A stretch of DNA of 64,000 bases from Gordonia crocea. Lineage in GTDB: Bacteria; Actinomycetota; Actinomycetes; Mycobacteriales; Mycobacteriaceae. This document shows, in pieces, positions 34,901 to 44,191 of this stretch. Where the stretch lies: contig NZ_BJOU01000001.1 of assembly GCF_009932435.1 (NCBI RefSeq), forward strand, positions 868,001 through 932,000, in the 5' to 3' direction. The position numbers and the translations under genes were made by a program. A model generated the notes under the pieces. That model was not told the DNA's origin, did not search any database, and saw only the letters and a program-made list of their open reading frames with translations. Each line of letters begins with the position of its first letter. Position 1 is the first letter of the stretch.

Positions 34901-36084
34901 CAGACGCTCGCCCCCGCGTCGGCCTCCTGCGCCTTGGCCGCCTCCTCAGCCTTCGCCTCCTCGGCTTGGCGCTTGAGGTTCTCCTGCACCTCGATGTTCC
35001 AGTTCTCCACGGCCTTGGTCGTGTCGATCTCGTACTCGAAGCGCTGGGTCATCTCCTCGGTCACATCGTCGACGTCGACGTAGAACTGTTCGTACCAGCG
35101 GCGCAGCTGGTAGACGGGTCCGTCTTCTTCGACGAGGAGCGGGTTGTCGATTCGGGTCTTGTGCTTCCAGATCTCGACGTCTTGGAGGAAGCCCACCTCG
35201 ATGCCGGCGCTGATCTTCTTGGCCATCTTGTCGGCCTGCTCCGGCGAGAGCCCGTCGGGGATCTTGGCCATGACGCCGAACATGAGCACGAAGGAGTTCT
35301 CGTCGATGGGATAGTGGCAGTTGGTGAGGATGGTCTCCACCGCGTAGCCGCCGTAGTACTGGACCATCGGGTTCAGCATGTAGGACGGCCCGTAGTAGGC
35401 GGCGATCGACTCCAGCCGGGTGTCGCCGTAGGCCGAGGTGATCGCGACGTCGGGGCGGCCGTGGCTGTTCATGTACTGTGCGGCGGTCTGGCCCTCGAAG
35501 ACGTTCTTGAAGTAGTCCGGCAGCGCATAGTGCACGTAGAAGAAGTGCGCCATGTCGACGACGTTGTCGATGATCTCGCGGCAGTTGGATCCCTCGATGA
35601 CGATCCGGTTCCAGGTCCAGCCGGTCCACTGATCGGTCCCGAGCTCCTCGAGCTCGGGGATGTAGCAATTCTCCGGTGGCGGGTTGCCTTCCGGGTCGTT
35701 GTAGATGAAGGCCTGGCCGTTGCGGACCATCGTCGGCCAGGTACGGGTCTTGGCCAGCTTCGGGTTGCGCTTGGCGTAGGGGACCGTCGCGCAGCGACCC
35801 TTGCCGTTCCACTGCCAGCCGTGGAACGGGCAGGCGACGTTGTCGCCGCGCAGCACGCCCTGGGACAGGTCGCCGCCCATGTGGCGGCAGTAGGCGTCGA
35901 GCACCTTGAGCTCGCCCTGGGTGTCGGTCCAGGCCACCAGCTTGGTGCCGAAGACCTCGACCGAATGCGGCTTGCCGTCGTTGAACTCGTCGATCAAGCC
36001 GAGGCAGTGCCAACCGCGCGCGAATCGGGTCGGCACCTCCCCGGTGTCGATCTCACGCACCGCGGAATCTTGTGCGGGGGTCAT
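34900..36084 (-). CDS. kshA: 3-ketosteroid 9alpha-hydroxylase oxygenase KshA
   Basis: 394-residue Rieske non-heme iron monooxygenase. With reductase KshB it hydroxylates C9 of androstadienedione-type steroids, opening ring B together with KstD. Rieske ligands Cys66-x-His68 (AYCRHMGG) and Cys85-x2-His88 (ACPFHGW) are intact. The mononuclear iron segment NVVDMAHFFYVHYALPDYF has the expected Asn/Asp-His-x4-His. The C-terminus is charged and coiled (KRQAEEAKAEEAAKAQEAD). No kshB is in the window. ATG 36082-36084 follows GGAG; a KstR site lies 43 bases upstream. Confidence 0.95.
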   Translation of the reverse strand: MTPAQDSAVREIDTGEVPTRFARGWHCLGLIDEFNDGKPHSVEVFGTKLVAWTDTQGELKVLDAYCRHMGGDLSQGVLRGDNVACPFHGWQWNGKGRCATVPYAKRNPKLAKTRTWPTMVRNGQAFIYNDPEGNPPPENCYIPELEELGTDQWTGWTWNRIVIEGSNCREIIDNVVDMAHFFYVHYALPDYFKNVFEGQTAAQYMNSHGRPDVAITSAYGDTRLESIAAYYGPSYMLNPMVQYYGGYAVETILTNCHYPIDENSFVLMFGVMAKIPDGLSPEQADKMAKKISAGIEVGFLQDVEIWKHKTRIDNPLLVEEDGPVYQLRRWYEQFYVDVDDVTEEMTQRFEYEIDTTKAVENWNIEVQENLKRQAEEAKAEEAAKAQEADAGASV

Positions 36085-36126
36085 AGCTCACTCCTCTGTC
36101 GGGCTGCGGCGTCCTTGCTTCAATAC

Positions 36127-36140
36127 TAGAACACGTTACA
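36127..36140. promoter_or_regulatory. KstR operator of kshA
   Basis: TAGAACACGTTACA fits every fixed base of TNNAACNNGTTNNA and is 43 bases upstream of the kshA start. Confidence 0.87.
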
Positions 36141-36219
36141 AAAGTGTGCCGGATAGTGCTCCTCGCTTACAACGATTACAGCAGCAAACAGGACGTTTGG
36201 CCCCGTTCTCGACAGAAAT

Positions 36220-36233
36220 AAGAACGTGTTCTA
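36220..36233. promoter_or_regulatory. KstR operator of hsaA (one mismatch)
   Basis: AAGAACGTGTTCTA differs from TNNAACNNGTTNNA only at the first base (A for T) and lies 71 bases before the hsaA ATG. Together with the site at 36127 it gives one operator per divergent promoter in this 219-base gap. Confidence 0.7.
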
Positions 36234-36303
36234 GTCTTACCTCGTACGCTTCGTGGCGAGGCGGTGCTCGTATCGACCCGCCACTCACAGGCAGGAGAGG
36301 TAG

Positions 36304-37497
36304 ATGGCAGCTAACACGAATCAGCGCAGCGAACAGGCGCAGCAGGTCCTCGACAACATTGATGCGTTGTTGCCGGACTTTGCCCAGCGCGCGCAGCAGA
36401 CCGAGGACGCGCGCCGGGTCTCCGACGAGAGTGCGCAGGCTCTGCAGGACGCCGGATTCTTCAAGCTGTTGCAGGCCGAGCAGTGGGGCGGCTACCAGAC
36501 CGATCCGGTCACCTTCTACGAGGCGGTGCGCCGCATCGCCACCGCCTGCGGTTCCACCGGATGGGTCGCCGGCATCATCGGCGTGCACAACTGGCACCTC
36601 TCGCTCTTCGACCAGCAGGCACAGGAGGACGTGTGGGGCGACGACCCCAACGTCCGCATCTCGTCGTCGTACGCGCCGATGGGCATGGGCGAGGTCGTCG
36701 AGGGCGGCTACAAGGTCAACGGCAACTGGGCCTTCTCCTCCGGCTGCGAGCTGGCCGACTGGACCTTCGTCGGCGGCCCGGTCATCAAGGACGGTCGACC
36801 GGTCGACTTCGTCAGCTACTTGATCCCGCGCTCGGACTACAACATCAAGGACGTCTGGAACGTCGTCGGCCTCAAGGGCACCGGCTCCAACACCCTGGAG
36901 GTCAAGGACGTCTTCGTCCCGCGCCACCGCGTCCTGTCGATGGGCACCATGAGCAAGAACGAGAGCCCGGGACTCGAGCGCAACACCGCGCCGGTCTACA
37001 AGATGCCGTGGGGCACCATCCACCCGAGCACCATCTCCACGCCGATCGTCGGCATGGCCTACGGCGCCTACGCCGCCCACGTCGAGCACCAGGGCAAGCG
37101 CGTGCGCGCCGCCTATGCCGGCGAGAAGAGCAAGGACGACCCGTTCGCCAAGGTCCGCATCGCCCAGGCCGCCAGTGAGATCGACGCCGCGTGGCGCCAG
37201 CTCTCGGGCAACCTGCAGGACGAGTACGATTGCATCCTCGCCGGTGAGACGGTGCCGATGGAGCTGCGGCTCGCGGCCCGCCGCGACCAGGTGCGCGCCA
37301 CCGGCCGCGCCATCGCCGCCATCGACATGCTGTTCGAGAACTCCGGTGCCGGTGCCCTCAACCTCGACTCGCCGATCCAGCGGTTCTGGCGCGATGCCCA
37401 CGGCGGCCGCGTCCACGCCGCCAACGATCCCGAGCGGGCCTACGTGGCATACGGAAACGGAGAGTTCGGCATCCCCATCGGCGACACGATGGTCTGA
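36304..37497 (+). CDS. hsaA: 3-HSA 4-hydroxylase oxygenase HsaA
   Basis: 397-residue flavin-dependent monooxygenase of the acyl-CoA dehydrogenase fold. With reduced FMN from HsaB it hydroxylates the aromatised A ring (3-HSA to 3,4-DHSA). The N-terminal helix bundle (VLDNIDALLPDFAQRAQQTE), GYKVNGNWAFSSGCELADWT and the C-terminal RFWRDAHGGRVHAANDPERA are typical of HsaA/HpaH-like two-component oxygenases. AGGAGAG precedes the ATG. First gene of a run hsaA-hsaC-hsaB-DUF1214-SDR-sulfotransferase-like; hsaC begins 35 bases after the stop. Confidence 0.95.
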   Translation: MAANTNQRSEQAQQVLDNIDALLPDFAQRAQQTEDARRVSDESAQALQDAGFFKLLQAEQWGGYQTDPVTFYEAVRRIATACGSTGWVAGIIGVHNWHLSLFDQQAQEDVWGDDPNVRISSSYAPMGMGEVVEGGYKVNGNWAFSSGCELADWTFVGGPVIKDGRPVDFVSYLIPRSDYNIKDVWNVVGLKGTGSNTLEVKDVFVPRHRVLSMGTMSKNESPGLERNTAPVYKMPWGTIHPSTISTPIVGMAYGAYAAHVEHQGKRVRAAYAGEKSKDDPFAKVRIAQAASEIDAAWRQLSGNLQDEYDCILAGETVPMELRLAARRDQVRATGRAIAAIDMLFENSGAGALNLDSPIQRFWRDAHGGRVHAANDPERAYVAYGNGEFGIPIGDTMV

Positions 37498-37529
37498 TTG
37501 CTCACGCGCACGCAACGAACAAGGGGTAG

Positions 37530-38450
<921 letters not shown>

Positions 38451-38457
38451 CCCGGCG

Positions 38458-39030
38458 ATGGCCAACCAGCCCTTCGGTTCCAGCGAGTTCGACTCGCGCC
38501 AGTTCCGCACGGCGATGGGGCAGTTCTGCACCGGTGTCACCGTCATCACGACACTCACCGGTGAGGGGGCCCCGGTCGGCTTCGCGTGCCAGTCGTTCGC
38601 GGCGCTGTCGCTGGACCCGCCGCTCGTGCTGTTCTGCCCGATGAAGACCTCGCGCAGTTGGCCGGTGATCGAGGAGTCCGGCAAGTTCGTCGTCAACGTC
38701 CTGGCCAACCGGCAGCAAGAGGTCAGCTCCACGTTCGGCGCGCCCGGCGACGACAAGTTCAAGTCGGTCGCGTGGGACCCGTCCCCGTTGGGGCTGCCGG
38801 TGATCCGGCACAGCCTCACCTGGTTGGAGTGCGAAATCGAGAACGTCGTCGACGGCGGTGACCACCACATCGTGATCGGCCGGGCGACCACCCTGGGCGA
38901 GGTGCTGCAGGACAAGCCGCTGTTGTTCTACCGCGGCGGCTACCTGTCCACCGAACACCCGCGGGTCACCCCGGCGCAGGAGGCACTCGACGACTTCTTG
39001 ACCTGGACGGGAGGGGACACGTGGCTGTGA
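38458..39030 (+). CDS. hsaB: Flavin reductase HsaB
   Basis: 190-residue NADH:FMN oxidoreductase that supplies reduced flavin to HsaA. Flavin-reductase motifs: GQFCTGVTVITTL near residue 22, GFACQSFAALSLDPPLVLFC, ESGKFVVNVLANRQ, and GGDHHIVIGRATTL. ATG 38458 fits the 7-base gap after hsaC. Its last codons overlap the start of the DUF1214 gene by 10 bases. Confidence 0.92.
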   Translation: MANQPFGSSEFDSRQFRTAMGQFCTGVTVITTLTGEGAPVGFACQSFAALSLDPPLVLFCPMKTSRSWPVIEESGKFVVNVLANRQQEVSSTFGAPGDDKFKSVAWDPSPLGLPVIRHSLTWLECEIENVVDGGDHHIVIGRATTLGEVLQDKPLLFYRGGYLSTEHPRVTPAQEALDDFLTWTGGDTWL

Positions 39031-40211
39031 GCGACGAGGAACTGGCGACCGCTCCGTTCTCGGCGGCCATCGCCGATGCCGAGAGACTGATCGCCGGTGC
39101 CGAGTTCGCCGAAACCGAGGCCGATCTCGCCGAGGGGTATGACTACCTCGCCGGATCCATCTCGGCGATCCTGCAACTGGTGCGGGCGCACAACCGCAGC
39201 CACCCGTACTTCGTCACCTCGACCGGCCCGTACTCCAAGATGGGTCTGGACAACCCGGACACCATCTACTACCACGCCGTCGTCGAGCCCGACGCCACCT
39301 ACGTCGTGCGCGGAAAGCGCGGTAACACCGCCGATCTCAGCTTCCAGGTGCTGTGCGGGGAGTACTCCGCGGATTCGGTGCCCGACGGCGACTCGGCCTT
39401 CGACGACCGCCGCCTGACCATCGCCGAGGACGGGTCCTTCGAGCTGACCTTCGGCCCGGCGGTCGACAACCCGCAGAAGAGCTACTTCGTGCTGCCCGAG
39501 GGGGCGACGACGCTGGCCGTGCGGGAGGTCTACTCCGACTGGGATACCCAGGAGCGCGGATCGGTCACCATCGAGCGCGTCGACACCGCCGGTACCGCAC
39601 CGGCGGAGCCGAGTCTGGAACGCATCAAGCGCCGCTACACGACCGCGGCCAAGATGCTGACCTCGCGGGTCAACACCTGGTTCAACTTTCCCCAGTGGTT
39701 CTACCTCGACGAGCCGGTCAACACCTTCACCGAGCCGCGGCTGACCCCCGGCGGGTTGGCCACCCAGTTCTCCTCCGTCGGGCATTTCGACCTGCCGGCG
39801 GACAAGGCGATGATCGTCACGGTGCCGCGTAGCGACGCCCCGTACCAGGGCTTTCAACTGGGCAGCCTCTGGTACATCTCCCTGGACTATGTGAACCACC
39901 AGACCAGCCTCAACTCGGCGCAGGCCCAGGTCGACCCCGACGGGAAGATCCGCATGGTGATCGCGGCGCGCAACCCCGGCGTCGCGAATTGGGTGGAGAC
40001 CACCGGGCGCCGCCGCGGAATCATCCAGTTCCGCTGGCAGCGCACCGACAAGCCGATCGGCCCCGAACTCGGTCCGGTTGCCGAGGTCGTCGACTTCGAC
40101 GAGGTGTCGGCGAAACTCCCGTACTACGAATCGAACTCGATCGACGAGGACGGCTGGGCGGCGCGGATCGCAGCGCGGCAACGGGCGTTCGCGAGGAGGA
40201 TGTTGGCGTGA
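39021..40211 (+). CDS. DUF1214 protein in the hsa operon, Rv3531c-like
   Basis: 396 residues. The DUF1214 region (~150-380) has YFVLPEGATTLAVREVYSDW, MIVTVPRSDAPYQGFQLGSL and RNPGVANWVETTGRRRGIIQ. No signal peptide. Catalytic residues are unknown for the family. DUF1214 (Rv3531c), SDR (Rv3530c) and sulfotransferase-like (Rv3529c) occur in the same order in M. tuberculosis next to hsaEFG, as I recall, so this is a conserved block of the KstR regulon. GTG 39021 (after GGAGGGG) is chosen; GTG 39027 is possible. Function unknown, likely steroid-related. Confidence 0.78.
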   Translation: MAVSDEELATAPFSAAIADAERLIAGAEFAETEADLAEGYDYLAGSISAILQLVRAHNRSHPYFVTSTGPYSKMGLDNPDTIYYHAVVEPDATYVVRGKRGNTADLSFQVLCGEYSADSVPDGDSAFDDRRLTIAEDGSFELTFGPAVDNPQKSYFVLPEGATTLAVREVYSDWDTQERGSVTIERVDTAGTAPAEPSLERIKRRYTTAAKMLTSRVNTWFNFPQWFYLDEPVNTFTEPRLTPGGLATQFSSVGHFDLPADKAMIVTVPRSDAPYQGFQLGSLWYISLDYVNHQTSLNSAQAQVDPDGKIRMVIAARNPGVANWVETTGRRRGIIQFRWQRTDKPIGPELGPVAEVVDFDEVSAKLPYYESNSIDEDGWAARIAARQRAFARRMLA

Positions 40212-40990
40212 GCGGACTGCTGCAGGGCAAGGTCGTCGTCGTATCCGGGGTGGGTCCCGGGCTGGGGAAGGCACTGTGTCTGCAGTCCGCGGCCCACGGT
40301 GCGACGGTCGTGCTCGCAGCCCGCACCGAGTCGCGGTTGGCCGAGATCCGCGACGAGATCCATGGCCGGGGCGGCACGGCGCTGGCGGTGCCGACCGACA
40401 TCACCGACGACGACCAGGTCGACAACCTCGTGCGGACGGCGGTCGCCGAGTACGGCGGCGTCGACGTCGTAATCAACAACGCCTTCGCGATGCCGTCGAT
40501 GAAATCGTTGGCGCGCACCGACTTCGAGCAGATCGCGTCGAGCATCGACCTGACTGTGTTGGGGACGCTGCGGGTGATCAAGGCGTTCACCGAGGCGCTC
40601 GAGGCGTCGAAGGGGTCCATCGTCAACATCAACTCGATGGTGATCCGACACTCCGAGCCGCGCTACGGCAGCTACAAACTGACTAAGTCGGCGCTGCTGG
40701 CCATGTCGCAAACGTTGGCGACGGAGCTGGGGGACAAGGGGATTCGGATCAACTCGGTGGCCCCGGGATACATCTGGGACGACCAGCTGAAGTGGTATTT
40801 CGGCGAGGTCGCCAAGAAGTACGGCATCACCCCCGAGCAGGTGTACGAACAGACCGCGTCGCGCAGCGACCTCAAGCGGTTGCCCGAGCCGGACGAGATC
40901 GCCCGGGCGGCGCTCTTTCTGGCCTCGGACCTGGCCAGCGCCATCACCGGCCACACCCTCGATGTGAACTGCGGGGAATACCATGACTGA
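40208..40990 (+). CDS. SDR family oxidoreductase, Rv3530c-like
   Basis: 260-residue NAD(P)-dependent short-chain dehydrogenase. The cofactor loop GVGPGLGKAL replaces the usual TGxxxGIG but keeps the Gly pattern; NNAFA, Ser in NINSMVIR, and the YxxxK pair in GSYKLTKSAL are present. Segment VAPGYIWDDQ follows the active site. Start GTG 40208 overlaps the DUF1214 stop by 4 bases, so they are co-translated. By context it should oxidise or reduce a hydroxyl/keto group on a steroid intermediate; no specific substrate is shown. Confidence 0.88.
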   Translation: MSGLLQGKVVVVSGVGPGLGKALCLQSAAHGATVVLAARTESRLAEIRDEIHGRGGTALAVPTDITDDDQVDNLVRTAVAEYGGVDVVINNAFAMPSMKSLARTDFEQIASSIDLTVLGTLRVIKAFTEALEASKGSIVNINSMVIRHSEPRYGSYKLTKSALLAMSQTLATELGDKGIRINSVAPGYIWDDQLKWYFGEVAKKYGITPEQVYEQTASRSDLKRLPEPDEIARAALFLASDLASAITGHTLDVNCGEYHD

Positions 40991-42128
40991 AACGGCGGAC
41001 AAGACCAGCGTCGGCACGGTCGACGACCTGCACGAATCTGCCACGCGGGCAACCGGGTTGAGCGATTTTGGCGAGGACACCGGGTACCGCGAGGCACTGC
41101 AGGTGCTTCTCGACTCCTATCGTGCCGAAGCCGGACTGACCCCACTCGGGTCGAAGATGTTCCGCTACTTCCTCAAGGGTGCCCTCGTCGCGCGGCTGCT
41201 GTCGGAGGCGTCGTGGACGGGTAATCCGGGCTACGCCGATGTCGAGGTCACCCGGCCGATCTTTGTGACCGGGCTGCCGCGCACCGGCACCACCGCGTTG
41301 CACCGACTGCTGTCGGCCGACCCGGCGCACCAGGGCCTCCAGATGTGGTTGGCCGAGTTCCCGCAGCCGCGCCCGCCGCGCGACACGTGGGAGTCCAACC
41401 CGGTCTACCAGCAGATCGACGCGGGGCTGGCACAGCACCACGTCGAGAACCCCGAGTTCATGGGGCTGCACTACATGGACGCCGGCGAGGTCGAGGAGTG
41501 CTGGCAGTTGTTGCGCCAGGACGTCATGTCGATCTCCTACGAGTCGCTGGCCCATGTGCCGTCGTACTCGTCGTGGCTGGCGGGCCAGGACTGGACGCCG
41601 GCCTATCAACGGCACCGGCGCAACCTGCAGTTGATCGGCAGCAATGACCCGGACAAGCGGTGGGTGTTGAAGAACCCCAGCCACCTGTTCGCCCTCGACG
41701 CGCTGATGGCGGCCTATCCCGATGCACTGGTGGTGCAGACCCACCGTGCGCCGGAGACGATCATCGCCTCGATGTGCAGCTTGGCCGAACACGCCACCCC
41801 GGGGTGGTCGACGACGTTCGTCGGCGAGACCGTCGGGCGCGATCAGCTGGATCTGTGGTCGCGGGGGTTGCGCGAGTTCACCGCCGCGCGCGCCAAGTAC
41901 GACCCGGCCCAGTTCGTCGACGTCGACTTCGCCGACCTGCGCAGCGACCCGCTCGGCACGGTCGACCGCGTCTATGCGGCGTTGGGTACCGAGCCGGCCG
42001 AGCAGGCCCGCGCGGCGATGGTCGCCCTCGACGAGGAGAGCCGCACGGGTGACCGCAAGCCGCAGCACCGCTACGATCTCGCCGACTACGGGCTCACCGT
42101 CGAGCAGGTCCGCGAGGCGTTCACCTGA
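40983..42128 (+). CDS. Sulfotransferase family protein, Rv3529c-like
   Basis: 381 residues. The P-loop-like PAPS-binding segment VTGLPRTGTTALHRLLSAD (~94) and the VLKNPSHLFALDALMAAYPD / VVQTHRAPETIIASM region fit the sulfotransferase_3 family. It overlaps the SDR gene by 8 bases and ends the run begun by hsaA. The family in mycobacteria includes many members with unproven substrates; sulfation of a steroid or other lipid is inferred only from fold and context. Confidence 0.85.
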   Translation: MTETADKTSVGTVDDLHESATRATGLSDFGEDTGYREALQVLLDSYRAEAGLTPLGSKMFRYFLKGALVARLLSEASWTGNPGYADVEVTRPIFVTGLPRTGTTALHRLLSADPAHQGLQMWLAEFPQPRPPRDTWESNPVYQQIDAGLAQHHVENPEFMGLHYMDAGEVEECWQLLRQDVMSISYESLAHVPSYSSWLAGQDWTPAYQRHRRNLQLIGSNDPDKRWVLKNPSHLFALDALMAAYPDALVVQTHRAPETIIASMCSLAEHATPGWSTTFVGETVGRDQLDLWSRGLREFTAARAKYDPAQFVDVDFADLRSDPLGTVDRVYAALGTEPAEQARAAMVALDEESRTGDRKPQHRYDLADYGLTVEQVREAFT

Positions 42129-42145
42129 GTCGTCGCTGGATCGCG

Positions 42146-43222
42146 CTAGAGCGACACGGCGGCGACGACGTCGACCGGTTGGCCGAAGAATTGCGCGCTG
42201 GAATGGGCCCGCTTGAAGTAGAGCTGAATGTCGTGTTCCCAGGTGATGCCAATGCCGCCGTGCAACTGGACCGCCTCGGCGACGACGCGGGTGAACGCCT
42301 CGGAGCAGTACACGTGCGCCGCGGCGGCCAGCTCCGCCCCCTCACCGGTGCCGATGGCCTCGACCGCGGCGTAGGCAACCGAGCGCCCCGTCTCGATGTC
42401 GGCATACATGTCGGCCATGCGGTGCTTCAGCGCTTGGAACGACCCGATCACGCGCCCGAACTGCTTGCGCGCCTTGGTGTAGTCGACCGTGAGCCGCAGC
42501 GCCGCCGACGCCGCACCGACCTGCTCGACGGCGAGCATGGCCCACGCCACATCGCGCAGCCGGGCGAGAAGGTCGTCGGGGGCGGCGATGGCCTCGGCCG
42601 CGGCATCGGTGAACCGCACCTGCGATAGCGGGCGCGTGGGATCCATCGTGGCGACCGGGACGACCTCGACGCCGGGTGCGTCGGCGGCGATGACGTGCAG
42701 GGTCGCGTGTGGGGTCGGGCCGGCCACGACCACCAGGTCGGTGGCCGCCTCGGCATCGGTGACGTAGTGGGCGGTGCCGGACAGGATCCCGCCGTCCGCG
42801 GTCACCCCCGGTGTCTCCCAGGAGGTTTCGCCGGCCAGGCACAAGGTGGCGGTCCGCTCGCCGGCGGCCAGATCGGCCAGCAGTCCGGCGGGTCCGTGGC
42901 CGCCCCGCTCGGCCGCGACGAGCAGCGCGCCGGTGGCGAGGACGGCCGAGGAGAACAGCGGGACCGGCGACAGCGAGGCGCCGAGCTCCTCGACGACGGC
43001 GGCCAATGCGCCCCAACCGGCGCCGACGCCACCGTCCTCCTCGGGAATCGCCAGTGCCGCGGCCCCGACCTCGACCAGGCCGGACCACAACGGCGCGTCG
43101 GTGCGCGTCGTCGAGGACATCGATGCCCGCACGGCCTCGCTGCCCCCGCCCCGGGCGACGAGGTCGGCGACCGAGTCGCGCAAGGCGACCAGGTCGTCGG
43201 CCGAGATTGCCTCGGAACTCAT
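42146..43222 (-). CDS. Acyl-CoA dehydrogenase (FadE), third of three
   Basis: 358 residues. ACAD fold with TKARKQFGRVIGSFQALKHR (the typical Arg/Gln-Phe-Gly motif), AEAVQLHGGIGITWEHDIQL and terminal FFGQPVDV. Like the beta-type subunits of steroid dehydrogenases it may lack a full active site and pair with the neighbouring FadE. It overlaps the previous gene by 4 bases (43219-43222) and shares its direction, so it is in one operon with the two other FadE genes and the crotonase. Steroid specificity is inferred from the upstream KstR2-like site and the neighbourhood. Confidence 0.85.
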   Translation of the reverse strand: MSSEAISADDLVALRDSVADLVARGGGSEAVRASMSSTTRTDAPLWSGLVEVGAAALAIPEEDGGVGAGWGALAAVVEELGASLSPVPLFSSAVLATGALLVAAERGGHGPAGLLADLAAGERTATLCLAGETSWETPGVTADGGILSGTAHYVTDAEAATDLVVVAGPTPHATLHVIAADAPGVEVVPVATMDPTRPLSQVRFTDAAAEAIAAPDDLLARLRDVAWAMLAVEQVGAASAALRLTVDYTKARKQFGRVIGSFQALKHRMADMYADIETGRSVAYAAVEAIGTGEGAELAAAAHVYCSEAFTRVVAEAVQLHGGIGITWEHDIQLYFKRAHSSAQFFGQPVDVVAAVSL

Positions 43223-44190
43223 CGCAGGGTGTCCAGGATCCGCGCCCGGTGTGCCGCGGGCGTGCCCCAGGCGCTTTGCAGCGCTTGGGTTTTGGTGAGG
43301 TACCGCGAAAGGTCGTGTTCGACGGTGTAGCCGATCGCACCGAGGACCTGCAGGCTGCGCCGCGCCGAGAGGTAGGCGGCATCGGCGGCGGCGACCTTGG
43401 CGGCGGAGACCTCCCGATCGGCGTTGACCTCGTCGGGAACCGCGCCGTCGAGAGCCAGAGCGGCGCCGTGAACGAGAGGCCGTGCCATTTCCAGTGCGAC
43501 CGCCACATCGGCGAGGTGGTGTTTGACCGCCTGGAAGGAACCGATTGCCCGGCCGAACTGGTGGCGGGTCTTTGCGTACTCGGTGGCGAGGTCGAGCATG
43601 GCGGTGCCCAAGCCGAGGAGTTGCGCGGCGGTGGCCAGCGCACCGTGGTTCAACACGTCGGCGAGAGCGATGCCGACGCCCAAGGAGTCGGCGGGCGCCA
43701 CCTCGGCGACGGTGCGCGACGGGTCGACCGTGGCCAGTGGTTCATCGGCGGTACCGGCGTGCAGCACGCCGTCGACCAGGGTGAACACCGTCGACGTCGT
43801 AGGGTCGGCGGCGCGCGGCTGCCAGATCCCCGCCGTGATGGTGGCGGGCGTACCCGACGCGACCTCGGTGAGTTCGGCGCTCCGCCCGGCCTGTCGAAGG
43901 GCGACGGGCACCGCGGCGAGGGTCTCGGCGACCGGGCCGGGCACCGCGTGGCGGCCCAGTGCCTCGGCTGCGACGACCATCTCGACGGCTCCGGCCCCGG
44001 CCCCGCCGTGCTCCTCCGCGACGAGAAGGCCGGTGACGCCCAATTCGGCCAGCGAACCCCACAGGGTCAGCCCGGGCGCGGTGTCACCGTCGGCCCAGGC
44101 CCGGTTGGCGGCGATGGCGTCGGCACGGGAGGCCAGGCCGTCGATCGTGTCGGCCAGGCCGACGTGCTCGTCGTCGAGAAGGAATCTCAT
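43219..44190 (-). CDS. Acyl-CoA dehydrogenase (FadE), second of three
   Basis: 323 residues, short for the family (usually 380-400), as in the small partner subunits of heteromeric steroid dehydrogenases. Motifs KTRHQFGRAIGSFQAVKHHL, VLGAIGYTVEHDLSRYLTKT and the N-terminal GVTGLLVAEEHGGAGAGAVE are present. It follows the larger FadE by 1 base (stop of the upstream gene, ATG 44188-44190) and overlaps the next by 4. Probably an alpha/beta partner of one of its neighbours. Confidence 0.85.
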   Translation of the reverse strand: MRFLLDDEHVGLADTIDGLASRADAIAANRAWADGDTAPGLTLWGSLAELGVTGLLVAEEHGGAGAGAVEMVVAAEALGRHAVPGPVAETLAAVPVALRQAGRSAELTEVASGTPATITAGIWQPRAADPTTSTVFTLVDGVLHAGTADEPLATVDPSRTVAEVAPADSLGVGIALADVLNHGALATAAQLLGLGTAMLDLATEYAKTRHQFGRAIGSFQAVKHHLADVAVALEMARPLVHGAALALDGAVPDEVNADREVSAAKVAAADAAYLSARRSLQVLGAIGYTVEHDLSRYLTKTQALQSAWGTPAAHRARILDTLR

Positions 44191-44191
44191 C

